Source of the DNA: an uncultured Anaerolineae bacterium | GTDB lineage: Bacteria; Chloroflexota; Anaerolineae; Anaerolineales; Villigracilaceae | Reading direction: 5' to 3' | Assembly: GCA_903822545.1 (NCBI GenBank) | Contig: CAIJPN010000172.1 | Span: 1 to 64,000 of the forward strand | Length of the DNA: 64,000 nt | Shown here: piece by piece, positions 35,548-45,110 of the stretch | How positions within the stretch are numbered: the first letter of the stretch is position 1 | Layout: every line of letters begins with the position of its first letter | Position numbers and translations under genes: made by a program | The notes under the pieces: generated by a model | Told to the model about the DNA's origin: nothing | The model's input: only the letters and a program-made list of their open reading frames with translations | The model's database searches: none

Positions 35548-35849
35548 TTTCACCTCGTAAAATTAGATCGCAGTCCATTTTATCAGATGCAAAAACCAAC
35601 TAAAAGTTACATTCTCCGGTGTTCCTGGATATTAAGGTTGCCAGCGCAATGACTCACAGGCAGCCAGGAATCACCTGTTTTCATGCTTCAACGAACCCGC
35701 CAAGCCCCGCGCAACTGCGCCCAGGCCAAAACCTGGCACTGTCAAGGTAAAAAAAAACGGAGAGATCGGCTACAAATCTTTCGATTTCTGCTCACGAAAA
35801 CCCAGGAATTCACGTAAAATACACGCTGTTCTCTCTCCAAAAGGATTCC
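35548..35849. other. Intergenic region between divergent trxB and MFS genes
   Basis: About 300 bases without a supported gene. It contains the trxB ribosome site at its left end and a TAAAAT element (35815-35820) that could be the -10 box of the MFS gene. A short CCAGG/CCTGG inverted repeat sits near 35721-35736. I see no RNA gene or conserved riboswitch motif. Confidence 0.5.
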
Positions 35850-37040
35850 ATGAAAAATCGTAATTTGCAAATTCTCTCGTTCACGCTTGTTGTTGTCATG
35901 CTCGGCTTTGGCATCATCATCCCCATCCTGCCGTTCTATGTAGAACATTTTGGCGGGGGTGGGATGGCAATGGGCTTGCTTATGTCGGCCTTTTCCATCG
36001 CCCAGTTCATCTTTTCGCCCATCTGGGGCGGGCTGTCTGACCGCTACGGGCGCAAACCCATCCTGATGATCGGCATCCTGGGCAACGCTATCTCGCACAT
36101 CATGTTTGCCGTGTCCACCCAACTATGGATGCTGGTGGCGGCCCGTTTCATTGGTGGGATACTTTCCTCGGCCACACTGCCCACCGCGATGGCTTTCATC
36201 AGCGACAGCACCAGCGAAAAAGAGCGCGGCGGCGGCATGGGCATCATCGGCGCGGCCATGGGGGTTGGAATGGTACTTGGCCCCGGCATCGGCGGGATGA
36301 TGGGTGGAATGTCTCTCTCGGCCCCATTCTACCTGGCTGCCGCCCTGTCGGTGGTATCACTGCTTCTCATTTGGGTTTTCCTACCCGAATCCCACGCCGC
36401 CGAAAATCGTACCAGTCACGAAGTGCGCATCAAAGGCCCGCAAATTGGGGAAATGTTCCGGGCGCTAACTGGGCCGATCGGCTTTTTACTCATCCTGGCC
36501 TTCCTGCATAACTTCGCCCTGACCAACTTCGAGGGCATCTACGGCTTCTACGCCCAAAAACGCTATGACTACGATGAGCAAACCGTCGGCCTGATCTTAA
36601 CCATCATTGGGCTGGTCTCTGCCATCGTTCAGGGTGGGCTGACCGGCATGTTGAGCAAACGCCTGGGCGATGAGTGGATCATCCAAGGCTCGCTATTTTT
36701 CAGCGTTTTCGGCTTCGCCGCAATGATTTTCCCCGAAACCCTGCCGATGGTCATTTCAGCCGCCGGGTTTTTCATGCTGACCAATGCCATGCTGCGCCCG
36801 GGCGTTTCATCCCTCATCTCCAAAAAGACCGATATCGGCCAGGGAGCCGCCATGGGATTGAACAACGCCTTTATGAGCCTGGGGCGCATCGTCGGGCCAT
36901 TGTGGGCCGGGGCAGCGCTCGACTGGAATCTCAACTATCCCTTCATCACCGGCGCAGTCATCATGCTGATCGGCTTTGTCGCCAGCCTGTTCTTCCTGCC
37001 ACAGGCCAGCCCGCCACAAACCAACCCCCAAAACCAATAA
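35850..37040 (+). CDS. MFS drug/proton antiporter (TetA-like, DHA1)
   Basis: Predicted 396 residues with about twelve membrane helices. The loop 2-3 signature GGLSDRYGRKPIL and the helix 5 motif GAAMGVGMVLGPGIGGMMGG identify the DHA1 group of proton-driven exporters, close to TetA/Bmr in layout. The substrate cannot be read from sequence, so resistance is only a possibility. AAAGGATTCC precedes the ATG. It is a single gene facing the convergent glycine dehydrogenase genes. Confidence 0.85.
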   Translation: MKNRNLQILSFTLVVVMLGFGIIIPILPFYVEHFGGGGMAMGLLMSAFSIAQFIFSPIWGGLSDRYGRKPILMIGILGNAISHIMFAVSTQLWMLVAARFIGGILSSATLPTAMAFISDSTSEKERGGGMGIIGAAMGVGMVLGPGIGGMMGGMSLSAPFYLAAALSVVSLLLIWVFLPESHAAENRTSHEVRIKGPQIGEMFRALTGPIGFLLILAFLHNFALTNFEGIYGFYAQKRYDYDEQTVGLILTIIGLVSAIVQGGLTGMLSKRLGDEWIIQGSLFFSVFGFAAMIFPETLPMVISAAGFFMLTNAMLRPGVSSLISKKTDIGQGAAMGLNNAFMSLGRIVGPLWAGAALDWNLNYPFITGAVIMLIGFVASLFFLPQASPPQTNPQNQ

Positions 37041-37137
37041 ATTTGCGCTCTTTTCGATCACTGCTGCCCTTCTCCCGCAGGATGTGTGCCTGGACACGGA
37101 GAAGGGCTTTGCTTTGCTCAAGGCGCTGCCGCCAAAA

Positions 37138-38667
37138 TTACTCGCTGTGCTTTTTCCGATATGCCCGCCAGGTTGGCGACCACTTCTCCGGGTCGGTAAG
37201 ATAGGTGGGGTCGCTCATCTGGTGGATGGGCGCGTTGTGCGGGGCAGAGCGCACCAGCTCGGGCTGGGTGCGGGCTTCATCGGCGATCTGCGCCCAGGAG
37301 GAAACGTAGGTGTCGATGTCGCGGCGCGAATACGATTCAGTCGGCTCCAGTGTGGCGGGGTCAGAAACCACATACGGGTGGTGGCTAAAGAAGAAGTGCA
37401 TCCCCAAATCTGCTGACCGGTTTGAGATGTCGGTGATTTTCAGGCCGGTTTCCTGCAAAAGCTCCGTCCAGCTATAGCGCACCTGGTCGAGGCGCGGCTG
37501 GTTGGGCTGGTAAGGCGCAGTCACGCCGGGGATTTCGAGCACTTTTTTGAGCAGGTAATTGTTGTTGAGCACCGCCAGGTTGGCGGCTTCCCGCAGCCCG
37601 TCCGCGCCCATCGACATGATCCAGGCGTAGGCGCGCAGGAAGTTGGCCGTCACACCGTAAAAACTGCCGATTTTGCCAATCGAATCGGGCCGGTCGTGGT
37701 CGAGATAATACTTTTCGCCGTCGAATTCCACCGTCGGGGCCGGCAGGAAGGGCGCAAGCGCCTCCGTCACGCAGCTTGCGCCCGCGCCAGGGCCGCCCGA
37801 AGCGTGCGGCGTGGAAAAAGTCTTGTGCAGGTTGAACTGGCAGGCGTCGAACCCGGCCTCGCGCGCGCGCAGCACCCCCAACAGCCCGTTGGCGTTGGCC
37901 TGGTCATAGACACACAGCCCGCCCGCCGCATGCACCAAATCGGTAAACTCGCGGATGCGCGGGTTGAAAATGCCGGTGTCATCCGGGTTGGTCACGATCA
38001 GGCCCGCCGTGCGCTCTGACAAAACCGCCTTGAGCGCGCCCAGGCCGGGGTAGCCGCTCTCTTCCGGGTAGAGCGTGATCACTTTGCAGCCAGCCACATT
38101 CGGGGCGGCAGCGTCGGAGGGGTGCGAAAAAATCGTGGTGATAAACTCGTCGCGCTGCGTCTCCCCGCGCCGGGCGTGAAAAGCCCGCACCATCGAGACG
38201 TTGGCATAAATAGCCTGCGAGCCGCCGCGTGGTTGCAGCGAAACCCGGTCGAGGCCCGAAATTTCCTGCAAAAAACGCTCCAGCCGGTACATCACTTCCA
38301 AAAGGCCCTGCACCGTGCGCTCGTCTTGCAGCGGGTGCAGTTCCGCCAGCCGCGCATCGCGCGCCAACTGCTCATTGACCGGCGGATTGTACTTGACCGT
38401 GGATGTCGCCATGCCAAAATCGGCCACCAGCCCGGCCCCCAGCGTTTCTTGCGAGAGCCGCAGGAAATGGCGGAGGGTTTCCACCTGCGAGATTTCTGGC
38501 AAATGGGGCGGATTCTGCCGCCGCATACTTTCCGGCACAGAATTTTCCGCCCTGCCGCCTGCTTCCGTTTCGAAAGGCGGGATCAACATCCCGCGCTCGC
38601 CCTCGCTGCCCAGCTCGAAGAGCAATTTCTCGTTCCAGCGCGCCTGTTGGAAAATTCGCTTCGTCAT
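37138..38667 (-). CDS. gcvPB: Glycine dehydrogenase (decarboxylating) subunit 2
   Basis: Predicted 509 residues. The PLP lysine is visible in FNLHKTFSTPHASGGPGAG, and the MGADGLREAANLAVLNNNY segment is typical. With subunit 1 it decarboxylates glycine and passes the aminomethyl group to the lipoyl protein GcvH. ATG 38667 overlaps the stop of gcvPA by 4 bases, so the two are coupled. gcvT, gcvH and lpd are not in the window. Confidence 0.94.
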   Translation of the reverse strand: MTKRIFQQARWNEKLLFELGSEGERGMLIPPFETEAGGRAENSVPESMRRQNPPHLPEISQVETLRHFLRLSQETLGAGLVADFGMATSTVKYNPPVNEQLARDARLAELHPLQDERTVQGLLEVMYRLERFLQEISGLDRVSLQPRGGSQAIYANVSMVRAFHARRGETQRDEFITTIFSHPSDAAAPNVAGCKVITLYPEESGYPGLGALKAVLSERTAGLIVTNPDDTGIFNPRIREFTDLVHAAGGLCVYDQANANGLLGVLRAREAGFDACQFNLHKTFSTPHASGGPGAGASCVTEALAPFLPAPTVEFDGEKYYLDHDRPDSIGKIGSFYGVTANFLRAYAWIMSMGADGLREAANLAVLNNNYLLKKVLEIPGVTAPYQPNQPRLDQVRYSWTELLQETGLKITDISNRSADLGMHFFFSHHPYVVSDPATLEPTESYSRRDIDTYVSSWAQIADEARTQPELVRSAPHNAPIHQMSDPTYLTDPEKWSPTWRAYRKKHSE

Positions 38668-40043
38668 GACAGCACCTCCGTCAGCGACTGCGCCAGCAGG
38701 TCAATATCGGCGCGAGCGTGGATTTCGGTCACGCAGTACAGGGCGTGGTTTGCAAACTGCGGGAATTTTCCGCCCAGGTCATAGCCGCCGAAAATGCCGC
38801 GCTCCAGCAGGGCGTGGTTCACCTGGCTGACGGTTTTGCCGCTGCCCGAAAAATCGACCAGGAACTCGCGGAAATGTCCCGCCGCTGAATGTGGGGCGCT
38901 GATCCCCGGCACTTGCGCCAGCCTTTGCATGGCATAGCGTCCGCGCTGGAGGATGCCCTGCCCGATTTCAGTCATGCCCTGCGGCCCCATCACCGCCAGG
39001 TAAACCGCCGCGGTGATGGCCCACAGGTTGGCGGTGGTGGCGACCCATTCCTTGCCTTTTTCGCGCTTCGAGAAGGAGGTGCGCTCGGAGGCCACTTCGC
39101 CAAAACCGTATTCGCCCTCCACGCGGGTTGGCACAAAACCAACGACTCGGATGGGAATTTCCATGATGAAGCGCCGGTCGTCGTGGGTGGCGATGTAGCC
39201 AGCGTGCCCGCCGCCAAACTGCATGTGAATTCCGAGCGATTGGATGTCGCCGCAGGTAATATCCGCGCCGTAATCTGCCGGGGGCTTGAGCACGCCCAAT
39301 GAGATGGGGTCAGCCCCGACGATGAGCAGCGCACCGGCCTTGTGGGCCATTTCGGCCACCATCGCCCCATCGGTTTCGATGATGCCGAAGAAGTTGGGGT
39401 TGTCGAAGTACACGGCGGCGGTCTGGGGTGAGAGCAATTCTTCCAGCCGGGAGAGATTCAGTTTCCCGGTGGCAGGCTCAAAGTCGAGGGGTTTTAGCGC
39501 CAGGTGGCGGTTGTATTCCCTCGCTTTGGTAAATTTATCGGGCTGGATGGATGTCGCCACGATGATTTCCCGCCGCCCGGTGATGCTGGCGGCCATCCGC
39601 ATGGCGCTGGCGGCGGCTTGCAGGCCGTCGTAGGTTGGCAGGCTGACCACATCCATGTTGAGCAGTTCGGCCATCAGGCTGCTGTACTCGAAGAGCGCCT
39701 GCCAGCGTCCATGTTCCTCGTAGGCTTTGCCCGAGTAGGCGGTCAGGAATTCGTTGCGGCCGTTGATCTCGTCGCAGGCAGCCGGGACGAAATGCTGGTA
39801 GCAGCCCGCGCCGAGGAAGTTGAGTGCCTGGCTGGCGGGTGTGTTCTTCGCCAGCAGGCTTTCCACGTGGCGGCGCAGGGCGAATTCAGAGAGCAGCGGC
39901 GCGGGCAGATCAAGCGGGCGATGGAGGCGCAGTTCGGGCGGAATGGCAGAGAAAAGCGCTTCGATGCTCTCGAAGCCCAGTTCGCGCAGCATATCGGCTT
40001 TGGTTTGGGGTGCGGAGTTGGGGATGTAGGGGTAGGTGATCAT
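38664..40043 (-). CDS. gcvPA: Glycine dehydrogenase (decarboxylating) subunit 1
   Basis: Predicted 459 residues. N-terminal segment YIPNSAPQTKADMLRELG and the conserved FLGAGCYQHFVPAACDEINGRNEFLTAYS stretch (given here in part) are typical of the GcvPA subunit. It forms the P-protein of the glycine cleavage system with gcvPB. It starts the two-gene unit. No glycine riboswitch motif is visible in the 285 bases upstream, which hold a G/C-rich repeat and small hairpins. Confidence 0.94.
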   Translation of the reverse strand: MITYPYIPNSAPQTKADMLRELGFESIEALFSAIPPELRLHRPLDLPAPLLSEFALRRHVESLLAKNTPASQALNFLGAGCYQHFVPAACDEINGRNEFLTAYSGKAYEEHGRWQALFEYSSLMAELLNMDVVSLPTYDGLQAAASAMRMAASITGRREIIVATSIQPDKFTKAREYNRHLALKPLDFEPATGKLNLSRLEELLSPQTAAVYFDNPNFFGIIETDGAMVAEMAHKAGALLIVGADPISLGVLKPPADYGADITCGDIQSLGIHMQFGGGHAGYIATHDDRRFIMEIPIRVVGFVPTRVEGEYGFGEVASERTSFSKREKGKEWVATTANLWAITAAVYLAVMGPQGMTEIGQGILQRGRYAMQRLAQVPGISAPHSAAGHFREFLVDFSGSGKTVSQVNHALLERGIFGGYDLGGKFPQFANHALYCVTEIHARADIDLLAQSLTEVLS

Positions 40044-40061
40044 GGGAACTCCAGTCTTTGG

Positions 40062-40136
40062 CTCTCATTCCCGGCCCTTCCCCCGGCGGGGAAGGGAGTT
40101 GCCCCCTCTCCCTTTGGGAGAGGGCTGGGGTGAGGG
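40062..40136. repeat. CCCTCACCC-type intergenic repeat
   Basis: Nested arms CCCGGCCCTTCCCC / GGGGAAGGG and CCCTCTCCC / GGGAGAGGG, ending GGCTGGGGTGAGGG. Same family as 55700-55774. Confidence 0.7.
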
Positions 40137-40148
40137 TGTTTGCAAATT

Positions 40149-40303
40149 AGCCCGGCGGTTTTAGCGCCGGGCATAGTTGGGGTGGTAAATGCTCAGTTGG
40201 AAGATGCAATTTGCAGGGCGGGCTGCGCGCGGCTGGGAGAAGGCCCATTTAATGGGCAATGTAATCGTTTCGATTCCGCCCGGTGTGAACATCGGGTGGA
40301 ATC
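40149..40303. other. Hairpin-rich spacer between livF and gcvPA
   Basis: Three small inverted repeats: GCCCGGCG/CGCCGGGC (about 40150-40173), GCCCATT/AATGGGC (40243-40257) and GATTCCGCCCG/CGGGTGGAATC (40272-40303). None has a T-run on the minus strand. No gene is visible. Confidence 0.5.
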
Positions 40304-40328
40304 ACACAAAATCGTCTCAAGATGACTC

Positions 40329-41033
40329 TCAGATGCCCAAATACGCGGCGCGGGTGTGTTCGTTGGCCAGCACTTCCTGGCCGCTGCCCTGAATGACAAC
40401 CCGGCCGGTTTCAAGTACGTAGGCGTAATCGGAGATTTGCAGGCTCTGGCGGACATTCTGTTCGACCAGCATGATGGTCAGTCCGGCGGCTTTCAGGCGC
40501 AGGATGACTTCAAAGATGCTCTGGACGATTTTAGGAGCCAGGCCCAGCGAGGGTTCGTCGAACATCATCAGGCGCGGACACATCATCACGGCGCGGCCAA
40601 TTGCCAGCATTTGCTGTTCGCCGCCAGAGAGAGTGCGCGCAAGCTGCTTGTCGCGCGCTTTCAGGATTGGGAACAGTTCGTAAACCATTTCCAGTTGTTT
40701 TTGGCGCTGCGGCCGGGCGTGTTTCGAGTAACTGCCCATCAACAGGTTTTCGTAGACGGTCATATCGCTAAACAGTTTTCGGCCTTCAGGAACCTGGGCA
40801 ATACCCATGCTGGCGATGTTGTGGCCTTCCATTTGGAGCAAATCCTTGCCATCGAAGCTGATCTGCCCCGAAACCGGACGCAGCAACCCCGAAATGGTGT
40901 TGATCAAGGTGGTTTTCCCGGCCCCGTTTGCGCCAACGATGCTGACCACCTGCCCGTCGTTGATGGAAAGCGAGACATCCTGTAATGCGGCAAAAGCGCC
41001 ATATTGCACGCGGAGGTTTTTGATTTCCAACAT
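40329..41033 (-). CDS. livF: Liv-type ABC transporter ATPase (LivF)
   Basis: Predicted 234 residues. Walker A GANGAGKTTL, signature LSGGEQQMLAIGRA and Walker B LMMFDEPSLGLAP are intact, and the LVEQNVRQSL segment is typical of LivF. It powers uptake with livG. Its ATG lies one base after the livG stop. It is the last gene of the IclR-to-livF unit. Confidence 0.92.
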   Translation of the reverse strand: MLEIKNLRVQYGAFAALQDVSLSINDGQVVSIVGANGAGKTTLINTISGLLRPVSGQISFDGKDLLQMEGHNIASMGIAQVPEGRKLFSDMTVYENLLMGSYSKHARPQRQKQLEMVYELFPILKARDKQLARTLSGGEQQMLAIGRAVMMCPRLMMFDEPSLGLAPKIVQSIFEVILRLKAAGLTIMLVEQNVRQSLQISDYAYVLETGRVVIQGSGQEVLANEHTRAAYLGI

Positions 41034-41034
41034 T

Positions 41035-41751
41035 TCAGGCTTCCTTTCCAAGGTAGGCTTCCAGCACGGCCGGGTCCTTGGTAATCTCATCCGGTGTGCC
41101 CTGCGCGATCATCTGGCCGAAATCGAGCACGATAACGCGATGCGACAGGTTCATGATGACCTTCATCAGGTGTTCAACGATCAGGAAGGTGATACCTTCC
41201 TTGTTAAGCTGACGCACCAGCACCAGGATGTTATCCACTTCTGCGTCTTTCAGCCCGGCTGCCACTTCATCGAGCAGCAGCAGGCTGGGTTCGGTAGCCA
41301 GGGCTTTGCCAATTTCCAGGCGTTTGAGTTCCAGCAGGTTCAGGTTTTTGCCCAGGGTATTGGCTTTGTGCGCCAGGTTTACGCGCTCCAGCACTTCCAG
41401 CGCTTTGCGGCGCGCATCAACGGTGCCGGTGTAGCGTGCATAGGCCCCGACCATCACATTTTCCAGAATAGTCATATCAGGGAAGGGCTGCACAATCTGG
41501 AAGGTGCGCGTTACCCCCAGCTTGCAGACCTGGTGGGGTTTGAGTCCGAGGATGCTTTTACCCTGGAAAACAATATCGCCAGAAGTGGGCGGGATGAAGC
41601 CTGCCAGCATCGAGAACGTGGTGGTTTTCCCGGCACCATTGGGCCCGATCAACCCGACAATTTCACCGGCTTCGACTTTGAAAGTCAGGTCGTGGACAGC
41701 GGTCAACCCGCCAAAATCACGCCGGAGTTTGGAAACTTCAAGCATGCTCAT
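41035..41751 (-). CDS. livG: Liv-type ABC transporter ATPase (LivG)
   Basis: Predicted 238 residues. Walker A GPNGAGKTT, the degenerate-looking LELKRLEIGKAL in place of LSGGQ, and Walker B LLLLDEVAAGL are seen; the LGVTRTFQIVQPFP segment is typical of LivG. The signature here lacks the usual LS(Y/G)G(Q/E)QR start, reading NLLELKRLEIGKALA, which is a common LivG variant. It overlaps livM by 4 bases. Confidence 0.9.
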   Translation of the reverse strand: MSMLEVSKLRRDFGGLTAVHDLTFKVEAGEIVGLIGPNGAGKTTTFSMLAGFIPPTSGDIVFQGKSILGLKPHQVCKLGVTRTFQIVQPFPDMTILENVMVGAYARYTGTVDARRKALEVLERVNLAHKANTLGKNLNLLELKRLEIGKALATEPSLLLLDEVAAGLKDAEVDNILVLVRQLNKEGITFLIVEHLMKVIMNLSHRVIVLDFGQMIAQGTPDEITKDPAVLEAYLGKEA

Positions 41752-42740
41752 GCGACCTCGCTTTTCTCGTTGCGGTTTTGAATCCGCTGCCGGATCTTTT
41801 CATACAGGCCGACAATCCCATTCGGCATGAACAACATCACCAGCACCATGACCGTGCCATAAAGCAGGATGTGCGCGCCCGAGAAGGAGCCGCCCAGCCA
41901 GCCGCGCGAAAGCTCCGCCACCGGGACAAGCACCAGCGCACCCACCACCGGCCCCCAAACCGTCCCCAACCCGCCGATAATGGCGAATAACAGGATTTGG
42001 ATGGAAGGCCCTTCACCGAAAACGTTGCGCGGGTTGATGTAGGTAAAATACTGGGCAAAGAACGTCCCACCCAGAGCAGTCAGCATGGCGCTGATAATGG
42101 AAGCCTGCACCTTGACGCGCAGCGTATCCACACCCAGGGCTTCGGCGGCGTCTTCGTTTTCGCGCACCGCCAACAACTGGTAGCCAAAACGCCGCCGGAT
42201 GATCCAGGTGGATAACACAATCGCCGCGACAGTCATGACCAGGATAACGTAGTAGTAGCCGCCTTTACCGTTGAACTGCATCATTTCGGGCGCATTCCCG
42301 GTCCAGGCCACGCTCAGACCCTGTGCGCCGCCAATCCCTTCGGCATTGGTGGCAATGTAAACTGCCGCCTCGGCCAACGCGATGGTAACGAGCGCAAAAT
42401 ACGGGCCTTTCAAGCCATACCGGAAGCACAGGTAGCCAACAAACAGCCCCATCACCCCGGCCAGCGCACCGCCGACCCACATCCCCAGCCAGGGGGTGAT
42501 CCCCATCACGCTGAAAAGGTAGGTGGATGTGTAGGCACCGATGCCCATGAACAGGCTGTGCCCCAGCGAGTGCTGGCCGGCATATCCGCCCAGAATATTC
42601 CAGGCCACCGCCATGTAGGCATAAAACAAAACCATCACGCCAATGTGAATGTAGTATTCACCCGCATACAGCGGCAGGGTCAGCGCCACCAGTAAAATTA
42701 CCGCCAGCAGGATGGAAGAATTCTTCAACAGTGGTTTCAT
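41748..42740 (-). CDS. livM: Liv-type ABC transporter permease (LivM)
   Basis: Predicted 330 residues with about nine membrane helices. The GYAGQHSLGHSLFMGIGAYTS and ENEDAAEALGVDT segments are typical of LivM permeases. It forms the membrane channel with livH. Overlaps of 4 bases on both sides show a tightly coupled operon. Confidence 0.92.
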   Translation of the reverse strand: MKPLLKNSSILLAVILLVALTLPLYAGEYYIHIGVMVLFYAYMAVAWNILGGYAGQHSLGHSLFMGIGAYTSTYLFSVMGITPWLGMWVGGALAGVMGLFVGYLCFRYGLKGPYFALVTIALAEAAVYIATNAEGIGGAQGLSVAWTGNAPEMMQFNGKGGYYYVILVMTVAAIVLSTWIIRRRFGYQLLAVRENEDAAEALGVDTLRVKVQASIISAMLTALGGTFFAQYFTYINPRNVFGEGPSIQILLFAIIGGLGTVWGPVVGALVLVPVAELSRGWLGGSFSGAHILLYGTVMVLVMLFMPNGIVGLYEKIRQRIQNRNEKSEVA

Positions 42741-43615
42741 TTCTGTTTTCCTCCAAAGATGCCCTGCGGCTTAAACAGCAGCACCACGATGAAAATGCCA
42801 AAGGTCAGGACGCGCGCCAGCGAACCCGGCAGCAGCGAGGCCCCAACCGACTCGGTCAACCCGATAATTAATCCGGCTACCAGCGCGCCGGGAAAGCTGC
42901 CCAAACCACCAAGCACCACCACCACGTAGGCAATCAGCCCAAAGAACAGACCCACCGTTGGGGATGTGTAATAAAACGGGATCATGAGCGAGGCGGCAAC
43001 ACCCAGCGAAGCGGAACCAATCCCAAAGGCCAGCAGGTATGTATTCCGCACGTTAATCCCCACCAGCGTGGCGGCATCCCGATTCAGCGAAGCGGCCCGG
43101 ATGGCGCGCCCGGTCTCGGTCTTTTGCAGGAACCAGTACAACAGGAAAGCCGTCAGTGCCGAACCGGCAAAAGCGATCAGCTGCGAGCCACGCACAACCA
43201 CCGGCCCCAGCATAAAGTTAAGCCGGGTATAGGTTGTGTTGGCAGTCAGCACATCTGCTTTGAAAAAAACCAGCGCCAGGTTCTGCATGATCAGCGACAG
43301 GCCCACCGTTAGCATGATCTGGTTCATCGATGGGTCTTTCAGGATTGGCCGGATGGTGGTTTGGAAAATAAGGATCCCGATCAGGAACAGCGCCGGGGCA
43401 GTGATCAAAATCGTCAGGTAAGGATCCCAGCCGCCTTTTACCACCAGATAATATGCGATATACATCGCAATCATCAGGAATTCGCCATGGGCAAAGTTGA
43501 CGATGCGCATCACGCCCCAGATCAGGCTCAGGCCAACGGAAATCAGGGCGAAAATTCCGCCGAGCAACACGCCTGTGATCAAGGCTTGCAAAAGCAATTC
43601 AGGTGAAAATACCAT
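42737..43615 (-). CDS. livH: Liv-type ABC transporter permease (LivH)
   Basis: Predicted 292 residues with about eight membrane helices. The early GVLLGGIFALISVGLSLIWG and RIVNFAHGEFLMIAMY stretches are the LivH hallmark. It pairs with livM. It begins 154 bases after the binding-protein gene, and that gap contains a repeat and a strong hairpin. Confidence 0.92.
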   Translation of the reverse strand: MVFSPELLLQALITGVLLGGIFALISVGLSLIWGVMRIVNFAHGEFLMIAMYIAYYLVVKGGWDPYLTILITAPALFLIGILIFQTTIRPILKDPSMNQIMLTVGLSLIMQNLALVFFKADVLTANTTYTRLNFMLGPVVVRGSQLIAFAGSALTAFLLYWFLQKTETGRAIRAASLNRDAATLVGINVRNTYLLAFGIGSASLGVAASLMIPFYYTSPTVGLFFGLIAYVVVVLGGLGSFPGALVAGLIIGLTESVGASLLPGSLARVLTFGIFIVVLLFKPQGIFGGKQK

Positions 43616-43676
43616 GCGGCCTCCGTTACGATGAAGGAGAGCTGTCGTTGTTCAGGCTGGCGCCAGGTTGCGCGCC

Positions 43677-43714
43677 CACCTTCTCCCCTTGCGGAGAAAG
43701 GGATGGAGTGAGGG
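43677..43714. repeat. Short CACC...GTGAGGG intergenic repeat
   Basis: CACCTTCTCCCCTTGCGGAG with a complementary CTCCGC/GCGGAG-like core and terminal GGAGTGAGGG. A short member of the 40062-40136 family. Confidence 0.5.
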
Positions 43715-43723
43715 CGGATAGTA

Positions 43724-43759
43724 TTGCTCCAGGGACGCAGGCTTGCGCCCCTGGAGCAA
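43724..43759 (-). promoter_or_regulatory. Stem-loop between the binding-protein gene and livH
   Basis: 11-bp arms TTGCTCCAGGG and CCCTGGAGCAA enclose a loop that can form a further CGCA/TGCG stem. No T-run follows on the minus strand, so RNA stabilisation after the highly needed binding-protein message is more likely than full termination. Confidence 0.6.
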
Positions 43760-43769
43760 ATTTACAACC

Positions 43770-45020
43770 CTACTTATTGAGCTGCACCGGTTTGGCCGCA
43801 TATTTGGCAGGCCAGACGGGGATCAACTCACCGTTTTGCACCTGCACCACAAACAGCGGAGCATTCGGGTTCTGGCCATCTTCGCCAAAAAAGATATGGT
43901 CGGTGGGCAACACCATGTGCGGGCCGGAGGCCATGTCGGTTTTGGCAATGGCATCGCGCACGGCCGTGCGATCGGTGGATGCGGCACGCTCGAGCGAATC
44001 CGCGATCACATAACCGGCCTGGTAGGCATACGCACCGTTACCGGTGATGTCATTGCCATACTTGGCCTTGAAAGCGTTGTTGAGCACATCGGCACCAGCG
44101 GCGTACTTGGTGAACTCGATTTCAGTGAACCAACCTTCAGCGGCAGGCCCAAGCTGCTTGATAAATTCCGGGTCAACGGTGCCACCAGCAGCATCAATGA
44201 AGGGAATGTTCATCATGCCAAGGGCTTCGCGAGCGCGGGCAATCAACACAGAGTCGTTCAGGTACGTCACCGTCAGGACAGCATCGGGGTTGGTAGCCTT
44301 AACCTTAGCCACTTCCGTGGTCAGATCGGCAGCGCTGGCCGAATATTTGACTTCGATCAGCATCTCGATCCCGGCTTCCTGGAGGTACTTCTTCTGTCCG
44401 GCAGCAGTCGATTCACCGAAATCGGTATCTTCATGCAGCAACGCAACTTTCTTCACATCCAACCCGGCCAGCTCTTTCAGGTCCTTGGTAAACGTGACCT
44501 GATCCTTGGCATACCAGCTGGCTTTCGGGCAAATACGGAAGGTGTACTTGAAACCGCGCTCGGTGATCTTATCTGAAACGGCCATGCTGACGATGAACGG
44601 CACGCCCAGGCGCTCGGCTTCCTGCGTGGCTGGGGTGGTCACACCCGATTGATACGCACCGATGATGGCGACGACTTTTTCCTGTTCCACCAGGCGGGTA
44701 ACCTCGCTGATGCCAATTTCCGGCTTACCCTGGGAATCGCCCCAGACCAGCTCAATCTTAGCGCCGCCCAGCGACTTAATGCCGCCCGCAGCGTTGATTT
44801 CATCGATGGCCAGTTGCAGGCCGTTTTTATTCTCTTCACCCAGCTTGGCCAGATCGCCAGTCAGCGGGTAGAGCGCACCCACTTTAACGGTTCCACCAGC
44901 CGGGGCAGCGCCGCCACCACCAGCAGGTGCCTGCGTGGCAGCAGGCGCACCACAGGCAGCCAGGATCAACGAAAGTGCGACTACCAGGGTCAGCAGTGTG
45001 AGTTTAAGGTTGTTTTTCAT
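43770..45020 (-). CDS. Liv-type substrate-binding lipoprotein
   Basis: Predicted 416 residues from ATG 45020 with GGAGGAAG upstream. Lipobox LAAC, a Gly/Ala/Pro linker, then a Peripla_BP_6 domain (VKVGALYPLTGDLAKLGEEN, LAIDEINAAGGI, GAYQSGVTTPATQEAERL). It captures the substrate for the livHMGF permease downstream. The neighbouring CoA-transferase and IclR genes point to an organic acid rather than an amino acid; that is inference. Confidence 0.9.
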   Translation of the reverse strand: MKNNLKLTLLTLVVALSLILAACGAPAATQAPAGGGGAAPAGGTVKVGALYPLTGDLAKLGEENKNGLQLAIDEINAAGGIKSLGGAKIELVWGDSQGKPEIGISEVTRLVEQEKVVAIIGAYQSGVTTPATQEAERLGVPFIVSMAVSDKITERGFKYTFRICPKASWYAKDQVTFTKDLKELAGLDVKKVALLHEDTDFGESTAAGQKKYLQEAGIEMLIEVKYSASAADLTTEVAKVKATNPDAVLTVTYLNDSVLIARAREALGMMNIPFIDAAGGTVDPEFIKQLGPAAEGWFTEIEFTKYAAGADVLNNAFKAKYGNDITGNGAYAYQAGYVIADSLERAASTDRTAVRDAIAKTDMASGPHMVLPTDHIFFGEDGQNPNAPLFVVQVQNGELIPVWPAKYAAKPVQLNK

Positions 45021-45110
45021 TCTTCCTCCAATGGCTTTTTTGAATTGGTTTATTAGCGATCCTCTGACATTCACGTGCATTGAGTTTATTTTTCTCTCCA
45101 GCACCTCCTT

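Noticed and set aside
40044-40328. Possible glycine riboswitch before gcvPA
   Set aside because: I found no tandem glycine-aptamer motif; the spacer is filled by a dispersed repeat and short hairpins.
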